DNA of 64,000 bases from Hymenopellis radicata (taxonomy: Eukaryota; Basidiomycota; Agaricomycetes; Agaricales; Physalacriaceae). Below the pieces are notes generated by a model, which made no database searches, was not told the origin of the DNA, and saw nothing but the letters and a program-made list of their open reading frames with translations. Made by a program: the position numbers and the translations under genes. The stretch lies in the NCBI GenBank assembly GCA_015501595.1, contig JADNRX010000074.1:1-64000 (forward strand), written 5' to 3'. Below are positions 23,744-32,918 of the stretch, piece by piece (the stretch's first letter is position 1; each line of letters begins with the position of its first letter).

Positions 23744-26639
23744 GAGAAACGGCGTCGAAGAGGCGGGAATCTGAGGACGAAAGCAAATAAACAAGGAGTG
23801 ATGATGGTGGTAGGAAGGAAGCCTACCCGTGACGATCAACAAAATAAGCGCCGGTCACGCTTTGACGCGTCGGGCAGACGATGGGGAGAAAGTCGGCAAC
23901 GACGACGAGAGTATATCGACAATGAATGAGACGAGTGTAGACCACGAAATGGAGCGAGAATGCAAACTGTGAGAGAAGGAAAGATGAGGAAGGAAAGGAA
24001 GTGGGTGTTGATGACTTTGGTGAAATCCGGGCTCCTTTTATTGCGTTTCCAGTAGTATAGGAGCCAATCAAAACGTAAATGGACTCCAGTAATCGGGCGC
24101 CGTGATCCTGGAACATTGGTTGAGGCAATAACTTCGGAACCTGTTGGCTGATTATTCGGACGCCACGGGAACCCGTTTTTAGCGTCCTACGCGATTTAAG
24201 CTCCCTGAGCGCGTAACAGCGGCGAAAATATCTCACCTTGAAGCATGAACTTTGATCTACAAAAGTCCTCGTGCCCCACTTGGATTGAGAGAACAAAAAC
24301 TAGCGAGACTTGTCTCTCATCGTGAATCCACTGTACCAAGTATCCCGTAGTATTCATTCAAATCTTCCAGCCTCCAAACGAGTGGAGCGGTTTCAAGGAG
24401 ACAACCCTGACTTCTGATGGGGAGTCACAATGAGCCGTTTGAAAAACGGAGAACTCGAAAATGTACAGATCTCAATTTCGAGGCGGAGATGCGCACCGCT
24501 TCGCGTTGCGCTCTCCTCCGTTCTGGGCGCAGACACAGGTCGCCGCTTACGTTTTGATCAAATGTCACAAGGTCAGCATGAAACTGAAGCAATTGAACAA
24601 GAGAAAGGTACGAACCTTCACTGTGCCACATTCAATTCAGGATTATTGCCGTGTAATCGTGATTTACAGCCAATACGGCACCGGTAATACGTCTATACAG
24701 AGTATATACAGGTTCCGTAGTCGCTGGATCGGGCCAGTTTGAGCGGGAAACACGAATTCGCCAAAAGTGTCAGAGGGACGGAGGAGGAGGACCACGGCTT
24801 GCGTCACTACCCCGCATCCGAGAGGTCAAGATAAGATTGTCAGCGTTCCGAACGCGTCACAGGGTTCACCAGATCCTCGTGTCATCGATAGTCAGGGTCC
24901 TCAACGCCTCGCTGAGGCGCAGAGCGAAAAGTCGGGGTAAAAGCGCGTCCAGTCCTCCAAGCACCGTCGGAATTCGCATTACGTAAGCTATAAAGCAGCA
25001 TCCAGGTAAATTCAAGGCCCAGAGAGTCACCAGAGAGCGAGGGACAAGGGACGCGTTGGTGTAAGCGCACCAACCATCGGACTCGTGGTGGTTCGAGTTC
25101 AAGTGCTGCCGATCACTTGGGGTGATCTGATCTGCCTGAACACCTTCCAACTAGACATTTCCCCGTCAATTCCGGCCAGTAGGACGTCTAGAACGACGAC
25201 CCAGTTGGGTACACCCGCTGGGCGAGCGGAGGAAATATCTCATGTTGAACACGGGATATCCACCTTGGCGACACCGCGACCACCACACTAAGGGTTCATA
25301 TCACCGATCCTACGGGTTTCCTGGCTCCCCTGGATGGAAGTTTTTGAGAAGTTAGGAATCGAGGTTTCGGGAGTATTGACTTCGTCCGTAATGTTGACAA
25401 GTGGTATATCGGTTAGTCCGTCGATTTCTCCGACTTTGGCTGTATACCATGTTTATGTAGGATACTCTACTATACTGTGGGTACTATTTTGGGCATGTAT
25501 AGGCTATTCTACAAGGTATTATTTTTGAGATATAGATTTGACGGTAACACTTTTGAAGGGTTTCCTTGACTTTTCGTTCATTTCGGGCAAGAAGATTTGA
25601 ACAAGTTGGATTCAATTTTTGAGTAGTCTACGACCGCATGAAGCTATCTACATGAGTGACCTATTATTCTGCGCTGTGTCTACGCGGCTACGGCGTCGCA
25701 TCGTCCGAAGTTCACTTCAGTCCTTCGAATTTCGCCGCCGAGGCGAACCTAGAATTAGGCAGACAAAAACCCTATATCCACAAGAATCAGGAGTCCAGAG
25801 GGCGACAACGTCGCCGTTGATACGATCTGTACAACGAGTCAGTTCCGAAAGTGATCGAACAAATTCAACGGCACGTACCTCGCGTCTCCAAATTGCAGAC
25901 GTGATCCTAGCTTCGAAGGCCCTAGAAACCAATAACGACATGCTCCATCAGTTCGCCGTCCTTCTAGTTGTCTTGATCCCTAGTCCTTTCGGCGTCGCAT
26001 TCGAGATGTTGAAAGTGTGGCGTCAATATCGTTCGTTACGCGTTCCAGCAGTGAGAAGCGAGCAGCGCGAGCGCAGCGGCGGAAGCGCCGCTGGTCACTG
26101 CTGTTATACTAGCCCTGAGCTCATTGGTTAGCGTAGAATTTAAGGGAAATTAATCAAACTCACCCAATCAAGTTCGCCGAGTGTTATGTCCAAATTCGAA
26201 AATAAAACCGAAAGCCGCGAGATCCAGATCGCCATCAACGGGCGCAGTTTATCCGTTAATCCTGGAGTGGCGGCGGAGGGATGCGTCGTATGGCTCGTGT
26301 TTAGTTCACCCTATGTCAAAGCTGTGAGTATCACGGCACAGAGAGAACAAAAAAACAAACTGTTTCATCCTAAATCCAAAGCCTCTGCTGCCGAGGAGCG
26401 CAGACGGCGTTCGAGAATCGTCATGCTCACAAACTCGAAGTCTTGATGTTGAACCTGTCGCGAGTGAGATGAATAAGGTGGGAATGATCCTGGAGGCCGC
26501 GAAGGACTCCTGAAACATCGTCATGTTCAGGAGAGATCGAATCTGAAGCGTAAACGTACCGAATTTGATGGGAAAGTCAACGAAATACTTCGGAAATTAC
26601 GGTCAGAAATACTCGCGAAAATGAACATGAAATACTCAC

Positions 26640-27235
26640 TTTTTCCCTAGGAAAAAAGCCGGGCCGGCGAGGCCACCATACGCGGACGAGATTGAAGATT
26701 CCGTGCGCACAAGGCAGAAGCCTCGAAGCGGGAGATTCAGAATTGTGGTGGCGTCGCGGGAGGCGGCGCAGCCGCCTCCTCGTTTCCTAAGCGAATCCAG
26801 TCCGAAGGCAAGACAGTAGCCAATGTAAGGTCGCAAGGTAACGTCCGAATCGAGGTGATTCTGAGGTAATTTGATGAGAAATAGAGACGAAATTGAAATG
26901 AGAAATACGCACTTTGGTCTGAATTAAAAAGCCCGTCCGGCGAGGACAGCCGTCGCTTCCCAGAGATCAATATCTCATGTTACAGGCCGACTCAAAGACT
27001 CTGGGTGGCGTCTTGATGCGGCGACACGAACCCGTCGCCATTGTCAACTTCCATTCTACATGAGTTCAAATCAGATTTCAAGAACGTAGGAAACGTACTT
27101 TACTCACCGAAGTATCACGACATTTCCCAGCATTCTGAATTCAAATGTGTGAGAAATTACTCTTGAAAAAAGTTGAGAACAACGAACTTTGGTCCGAATT
27201 GAAAAGCCTGCCCGGTGAGGGCATCCACGCAGTCA
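26640..27235. repeat. Three degenerate ~274 base repeats (unit 1)
   Basis: The block AAAAAGCCCGTCCGGCGAGG and variants occurs at about 26654, 26927 and 27202, spaced near 274 bases. The second and third are preceded by AACTTTGGTCNGAATT (ACTTTGGTC in the second). A GGTGGCGTC-GCGGCG block recurs between them. On the minus strand the boundaries look like exon ends followed by GTGCGT or GTGAGT donors, so this may be an eroded array of duplicated exons. Confidence 0.5.
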
Positions 27236-28442
27236 AAGTCCTCACAATTTCGTGGCGATGTCTTCTGAACTCGTCCAACGCCTTAGAGAGTCGAGGCTGT
27301 CGTCCTGGAAGGCTCCGGCGCGTAGAAACTGCAAATCCAAGTCAGAGTTCATCGTGGTTCAAGTCGAAGGAACTTCCACTTTGGGCTGGGTCGTGATCGA
27401 CGTTCTCCTCAACGTCGAACCACCATGTCGTTTTGGACGCTGAGCTCTATACCTCTCGAACGTCCTCGACACTTTCTAAAATCGACTTTCTGGGCTCATT
27501 GGACATGCCATTCCAGGGGAAACTCAACTGGGACGCGTTGACCTCGTTCGCAGCTGAAGACGATGGTTTTGAGCTTCAGTTCGAGAAAATACACTGCGAC
27601 GCACCTCTGGTCTTTCTGTGAACAATCCTAAGCCTCGAATCTTCTGCTCTGGTGCTTATGAACCAACCTTTCTTGATTCCAACAACGTTCCTGGACGATC
27701 CGAGCGCGACTACTTACAGAAAATGGTGAGCTCTGAATCTAGATTGTTTCCCTGGGCGTACCATTCCTCCCAAGCTCATTCCAGGCTTCAAAATGGCAGC
27801 GATTCTCGGGGAATTAATTGGAGAGCTGTAGCGACGTTCTGGAGGAATGGCGGCGCCGTGACGGAGACTCGGAGTAGGGAAAGACTGCTTGTGACACTAC
27901 TCTAGAACCGATTCTGCGGCGCGGTAGGATTATTTTCCAGTTTCCCGATCAACAATGTCTGACGTGTTTTCCTTCTTCAGTACCCTGACGAAAATTCTTG
28001 CACCGTTCTTGTACTCTTGTGTCAATTCGAATGTGATTCCCGTTGTATTGACTGGCTCGCGGTTACATTTCCGGACCGATAGACACCAAGAATGGCCACA
28101 CGACTGTAAAATCTAACGTCCAAGTCTCCGTTCCCCGAGTAAGGACAGTACGCGGACTGTGGCGCCCGTATCAACAACCCTGCCAACTTGAACTTTGAAA
28201 TATTGTCCCGACCTGGATACTTTACTTGACTCTACGGACGTCGACAGGCTGTACAACAATGCATATATGAATTTAAAGCCGCAAAGCCGCCCATTTATTG
28301 GAAAGTTCAGAACTGTCAATTGGCCACATTTGTGACCGGCACGATCAGTCCGTAATTTCTCTTGTGCTGATGCGATGGAGTCGGTACGTGACTCGGATTA
28401 CTATGGAACCCGATCAACAAGCGGACGAGGATTAGCCGACAA

Positions 28443-28449
28443 GGTATAT
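28443..28449 (+). promoter_or_regulatory. TATA box of gene B, copy 1
   Basis: GTATATAAAC about 45 bases before ATG 28491, with a pyrimidine-rich leader (CTTCTCCTTCGTTCTCCCCACC) in between: a good fungal core promoter. Confidence 0.5.
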
Positions 28450-28490
28450 AAACCTGTCGTATGTGCACCTTCTCCTTCGTTCTCCCCACC

Positions 28491-29092
28491 ATGTCGTCCT
28501 GCTGTCAGTATGCGATATCGTCCTTCTCTCTCACACTCTTCTTGTCTTCACCCACCATGGACCTTAACGTCGACTACCCCAAGGTCATGCGCAAAGAGGT
28601 GAGTGCTGTTTTGAGAACGTGTTGTCCGTATCTTGTCAGGTATGTTTCTCTACCACTGTTTCCCTTGTCTGTTCTGATGTGATGTACAGTCCAATCCCTA
28701 TAGCGAGTTCGGCATCAACGTCTTCAAGCCGGCATTCGGAGCTACATTCACCAGATGTGCCTCCAACAGCTTCATTTTCGGCTGGCACTTCTTCTCCGAT
28801 CCTTCACTGCGAACATGTCCCGACTGCCTCCGATTGAGGATGCATCAGCCTGTTATTCAAGGTTGGTTTTGACTGTCAATTGGACCTACCTCTTCACCGA
28901 CAAGTACCTTTGACTTTTGCCGTTGTTCGGGACCTCTTGTCGGCAGTGCTCAATCCCCGTACGTCGTTGTCATTCTTCTCATCTGTCTTGATTGAACAGC
29001 TGTCTAATTACAGCTGCCTTCTGGAGTGTATCCCCCGACGTCGCGTATGGTTCGATCATGAATCTCACGACTGGCTTTCACACGAGTAATGT
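28491..29092 (+). CDS. Gene B, copy 1: small hypothetical protein
   Basis: ATG 28491 gives MSSCCQYAISSFSLTLFLSS then MDLNVDYPKVMRKE before a GTGAGTG donor. After the intron the frame reads SNPYSEFGINVFKPAFGATF, TRCASNSFIFGWHFFSDPSL and RTCPDCLRLRMHQPVIQ. A later segment, AAFWSVSPDVAYGSIMNLTT then GFHTSNVISMKL, looks coding too. I do not recognise the family. The 3' end is uncertain, and end coordinates mark the last coding-like segment. In copy 2 one extra C (CCCCC for CCCC at about 40120) breaks the frame. Confidence 0.35.
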
Positions 29093-29360
29093 TATCTCTA
29101 TGAAGCTGGCAAGTGCCATTCTAGGGTTATAAAATCTGATTTCAGGACTCGGTAAGTTTTCCTGCTCCCATTCCGAGTCCTCGTGCTAACGCTTTCCCAG
29201 TCGCTTACCCGGGTCCGCCGCATTCAAGATCTATTCCTCGGCGGATACAGCGTCGGACGCGACGATTTCCGCGCCACCATTTCGCTACCCGGGTCCGCTA
29301 GCATCACGTCGTCGGTAGGACTGCGCCACATGGGGATTGGAGCTGCTCTGTTGCGGATAT

Positions 29361-29397
29361 GGCCCTCAACCTTCGTGTTGAGGGGCCTCCTTTTTTT
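29361..29397 (+). terminator. Hairpin followed by T7, terminator-like (unit 1)
   Basis: GGCCCTCAAC, loop CTTCGT, GTTGAGGGGCC (one bulged base), then TCC and seven Ts. In a eukaryote this could end an RNA polymerase III transcript or be chance. The unit 2 copy is at 40905-40941. Confidence 0.25.
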
Positions 29398-29689
29398 GTA
29401 GTCGAGTTTGTTGTAGCTAGATGCCAAATTATGAACCTGCCATACCATCACGTGACTAAAAACAGTACAACTTCTCGCGTTTTTGCTCAGGGACGCCCAT
29501 AAAAGGCGTTTTAAACCTGAATACTTGCCCCGTATGGTGTATTCGCCCTGCAGAATTTGTTTGCCGAACTTGCCGTAGTCTCGCCACCACCATCCGAGAA
29601 GGGAGTGGACAACAACGTGACATACGGGAGATACACGCGACACTAAGATACAACACGACACTGTGAAGACACCCCAATACCCGTAATAT

Positions 29690-30184
29690 GAAGAGGAGCA
29701 CTCCTCTGCACCCCTCCGGCCACCCGAAGAGACGTCGCCCACGAGCACAGCCACACGGACACGCTCTCTCCTTCCCACCACCACCACCCGAAGAGCACGC
29801 CCAGAGACACGACACTCCCGCGAAGATGCACCCCCGAGGAGCACACGTCGCCCACCAACACAGCCACAGGGACACGCTCTTTCCTTCCACCACCACCATG
29901 TCCACCCCGCCATGCGAAGAACGCGCCCGGGAGACGCGACACTCCGCGAAGAGGGCGCCCGGAGACGACACTCCCTCGAAGATGCTCCCCCGAGACGTCG
30001 AGGAAGACACGCCCACCCTCAGGACACCACCAGGACATCCCCAGCACAGACGCCTCGCGACACCACCATCCCACGCCGTACCCCATCCCACGCCAGCCTC
30101 CCATCCCACGCCAGCCTCCCATCCCACGCCAGCCCAGAGCATGACCCTCGCCAATCGCAACCCCAGCCCTCTTCTCGTCTCACG
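29690..30184. repeat. GC-rich minisatellite ending at the unit 1/unit 2 junction
   Basis: Loose repeats of GAGCACACGTCGCCCACCAA and CACGGACACGCTCTYTCCTT type fill 29730-29900. Three to four copies of an 18-base unit (CTCCCATCCCACGCCAGC) lie at 30063-30134. The tract ends about 50 bases before the duplication breakpoint. Its composition resembles the 21.6-21.9 kb block. The long open frames across it in three frames are compositional artefacts. Confidence 0.6.
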
Positions 30185-30919
30185 TCGCGCGGGGCGAATC
30201 CTGGAAGTCGACGGTGACGTTGTCCGTGCCTCTGGCCGCATATAGTCACTCTGTACTCGCTGCCGGCCATCTACCAGTTATTGTTAATACAACAGAATCC
30301 GAGAATATGCGACATACGTTGCTGATCATCGAATCCATCGACCTGCAGCGTCGCATTGCCTCCAGTCACTTTATTAAACAGCTGTATTAGTGAGTCGATG
30401 AAGGCATGCTGGTCGTCCACGTTCTCCGTCTGCCATCGGTACGTCCGCGAGAGCGTTATGTTGAAGCTGGTCGTCTGAAAGTGGCTGAAAATCGGGTAAA
30501 ATGCGCAGAAACGGGCGACATACGCTGGCCACCGATATCCCACGCAGTTCCGGCAGTCGCCAAGTCTTGCCTACGGAGAAGGATCCATTGCTATTCAGCT
30601 TCGACTTGTGAATGAATCCGTTGCCCTTGTACCCCTCTGAGGGCCGTCAGCGAGAGATTCCCAGACCGGCGCTGGCGTTGTACGCACGAGACAATAGAAT
30701 GTACCGCGGCTTGCGAGTATTGTTCTCTGCTTCCTCCCATATTTTGACATGCGACACGTAGGTTTCCTCGAGCTCTCCAGCCGCATTTCGACGAGAAAAC
30801 ACGGATTCGATGATTTTGGGGCGGTGGTCCACTGCCATCGTCGGTGACCGGCGACGTCGACGGTCGGGAGCAAGTGTAAGACTTCCCAATTTGGCAAGAA
30901 AGTTTGATCTTGTCTCCAA
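30185..30919 (-). pseudogene. Truncated SEC3 (N-terminal domain only), copy 2
   Basis: It starts METRSNFLAKLGSL at 30919 and retains all exons of the PIP2-binding PH-like domain with their splice sites. About 25 codons past the last domain exon (QSDYMRPEARTTSPSTSRI) the homology to SEC3 ends at the duplication breakpoint and the frame runs into GC-rich minisatellite. The rod domain is absent. A transcript could yield a phosphoinositide-binding fragment with no exocyst-assembly part. Differences from intact SEC3 are about one percent. Confidence 0.75.
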
Positions 30920-31112
30920 ACCGTCATGTTGTTGGTCGCCTTGCGAATCTTGTCATTTATTCTTAGCGCTCTTCTGTCCGAGAGTGCCTACGTATATTCA
31001 CACGCCCTCATTATCTACTTCAGGATGGAAAAAGACCCACTATGCACGACTCGACGCCACCGGTGTTTGCCGATCATCTTCTACAACACTTCAAAAGAGT
31101 CCCGTGTTCGCA

Positions 31113-31120
31113 TATATAAA
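31113..31120 (+). promoter_or_regulatory. TATA box of gene X, copy 2
   Basis: TATATAAA about 100 bases upstream of ATG 31220, identical in position to copies 1 and 3. Confidence 0.6.
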
Positions 31121-31219
31121 AGACGATATCCTTTGTCTCTTCCACACCAACCACCACCTCGATTGCGATCTCCTATCGAGCTCTCCAAGCTCGATCTCCC
31201 GTCGCTTGCAGTCGACTCC

Positions 31220-32393
31220 ATGGATCGTCCACAGTGTTCCCGACACGTCTATGGCCGCAATACCGAAAAGCAGCTTATATATGTCGAGCTCATTAATGAC
31301 ATCTGCGTCCTCCATTTTCTTGATTACCCCACGGACAGTTACACGCTCGACGACATCAATATGCATTATCCTGCATTCCTCCGGGAGGTGGTCTCGTACG
31401 CCGAGTGGCGTTCGTACTGTGATGGCGACCGCCAATGTCGCATCTGTCGACTGCCTGACGAGCTTTGCATCAGAGACTCCGTAGAGCCTGCCACCATAGC
31501 AGTTGACTCTTTGTCTGATGCAGAGACAGCAGTCGATGCCCACATACCCCTACTTCGCCACACACCTACACCCGAACCCGAACTGTTAGTATACGACGAC
31601 GCATCACCTTCCCCGCCACCTCGACCTCGATGCCTGAGTACTCCTTCCGACGACTCTGACGACTCCATGGACGATGTATCGACGACGTCTTATTCACCAT
31701 CGCCACCGCCACCTCACCGCACACAAAAGAAGAGCACGCAATTATCCAAAACACGATCGCGAGGCACTCAAAGGAAGACGACCGCTCGAGTGCATGCAGA
31801 ATACGACAGGTCCATCGTCGCTGCAAGCGAAATAAAAACCATCGAAAACAGTCCAGTCTCCGGACCCGCCAAGACTCTCCACGAGGCGATTTTCGACCAT
31901 ATAACGCGCAGCCCTCCTGACCGATGGATAGCCATAATAGCCTTACTCACAAACCGGTGCGTCTTTGATGTCTACACTACTACGAAGAGCAACCAGATTC
32001 ACACCGTGGCTTTTCAGACAATTCAAACAAGTCTCCTGCTGGTTCATGAACCGCCGCTGCAAGCTCGAAGCAAAACTCCTCGAGGAGTCAGACCCCAAAT
32101 GGCGTTCGTATTACCGCAACGTCGATTTCAACCTCCCGGATGGGTCTATGATCCCAATGAGAGCATCTGCCCTTGAGCGGTGGAGCTCTTACCGGTGGAC
32201 TGATGAGGACTTTGAGCGAGTCATCCAAGAAGAGTTCATTCCCAACCTCGATGTACTCGAGGAAGAGAACCAAGTAAAGCGCAAGACTGTTCCTTGGTAT
32301 GGTCATGCCAAGAAGAGGTTTCCTCCCGATGGCAGAGTGAAAACATCGGAAGGGCGTGATGGTCAGAGGAGAAAAGCCGCTACTAGGCAGTAG
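31220..32393 (+). CDS. Gene X, copy 2 (unrecognised; 5'/3' hybrid)
   Basis: Start ATG 31220 (MDRPQCSRHVYGRNTEKQLI) is chosen for the TATA box 100 bases upstream. The same frame is open to ATG 30926, only six bases from the start of the divergent SEC3 fragment. Exon 1 holds FLDYPTDSYTLDDINMHYPA, SYAEWRSYCDGDRQCRICRL, a Pro/Ser/Asp-rich linker and RTQKKSTQLSKTRSRGTQRK. It ends LLTNR at a GTGCGT donor (61 base intron). Exon 2 reads QVSCWFMNRRCKLEAKLLEE, YRNVDFNLPDGSMIPMRASA and WTDEDFERVIQEEFIPNLDV, stop 32391-32393. Basic, disordered and hydrophilic; perhaps nuclear. I know no homologous domain. The 5' half equals copy 3 and the 3' half equals copy 1. Confidence 0.6.
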
Positions 32394-32918
32394 CACGTCG
32401 AACAGTGCGGTGAATGCCCAACACATGTGGTATACAGTTCTGTAAATGAAAGTCATTGTTTATTACACCGCTGATCTCTTTGTGCTCTTCGAGGAGCATG
32501 TTCCCATCTGCTCAGAGCTGGTCATTCTCTGCCTCCTTTACGGGCTGTTCAAATGTTGCGTGCGCTGTCCTTTTACGAGGGGCGAAGATGCGGAGGGTCA
32601 TCACACAAGTCTTGGGGAAAGCGGTTCATAATGTGATCTGTGGACAAGTCGTTAGTAGGGGAGTACATGCGAAGAGGCGTCCACTTACCAGTCTAAACAG
32701 TATGGGAGCAGACTACGTACGAAGATAACGGCAGTAGTAATGTAAGTACGGGTATCTGCGAGGTGGGTACTATTATGATACTGTAGGAAACGGGGGGACG
32801 GATAGCTAGAGTCTACAATACCGACGGCGGCACCAGATCATTCGTCCACGTCCTGAGAAATTATTCCTTCATAACCTGGGGTTCAGATTAGTAACGGGCT
32901 GAATAAGTAAACGAACGA
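32394..32918. other. Intergenic or 3' region between gene X copy 2 and gene A copy 2
   Basis: Duplicate of 20856-21380. No firm gene. Confidence 0.3.

Larger units (their letters stand above)
23744..28490. other. Long decayed stretch of unit 1
   Basis: I see no intact gene in nearly 4.8 kb. Open frames are short, change frame often and show no domain. Positions 24000-24300 may be the promoter region of gene A. Positions 26640-27235 hold a triplicated degenerate repeat. Positions 27430-28400 hold short frames only. Eroded transposon or gene remnants are the likeliest content. The sequence recurs at 35281-40033. Confidence 0.4.
17614..30184. repeat. Tandem segmental duplication, unit 1 (12.57 kb)
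   Basis: The left edge is in the SEC3 linker at TCGCGCGGGG (17614). The same ten bases begin unit 2 (30185) and unit 3 (41731). Unit 1 is about 1.0 kb longer than unit 2, because 18464-19386 and one of two flanking ~100 base repeats are absent from units 2 and 3. From about 19912 rightwards units 1 and 2 are almost identical over some 10 kb, most differences being one-base changes in homopolymers. Left of that they differ by about one percent in SEC3 and much more in the 5' part of gene X. Confidence 0.9.

Noticed and set aside
25080..25115. GGTTCGAGTTC as a tRNA B box
   Set aside because: No cloverleaf or A box could be built around it; the same holds for GGTTCGATC near 29050.
25619..26131. 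170-residue plus-strand frame in the decayed stretch
   Set aside because: Arg/Ser-rich, non-ATG start, no domain, and interrupted by a one-base difference in unit 2 (near 37330).
29456..30241. Long minus-strand frames (up to 261 residues, and 339 in unit 2) read through from the truncated SEC3
   Set aside because: All three frames are open across the GC-rich minisatellite, the products are Gly/Trp/Arg repeats, and the frame changes between units with one-base differences. This is compositional openness, not a gene.
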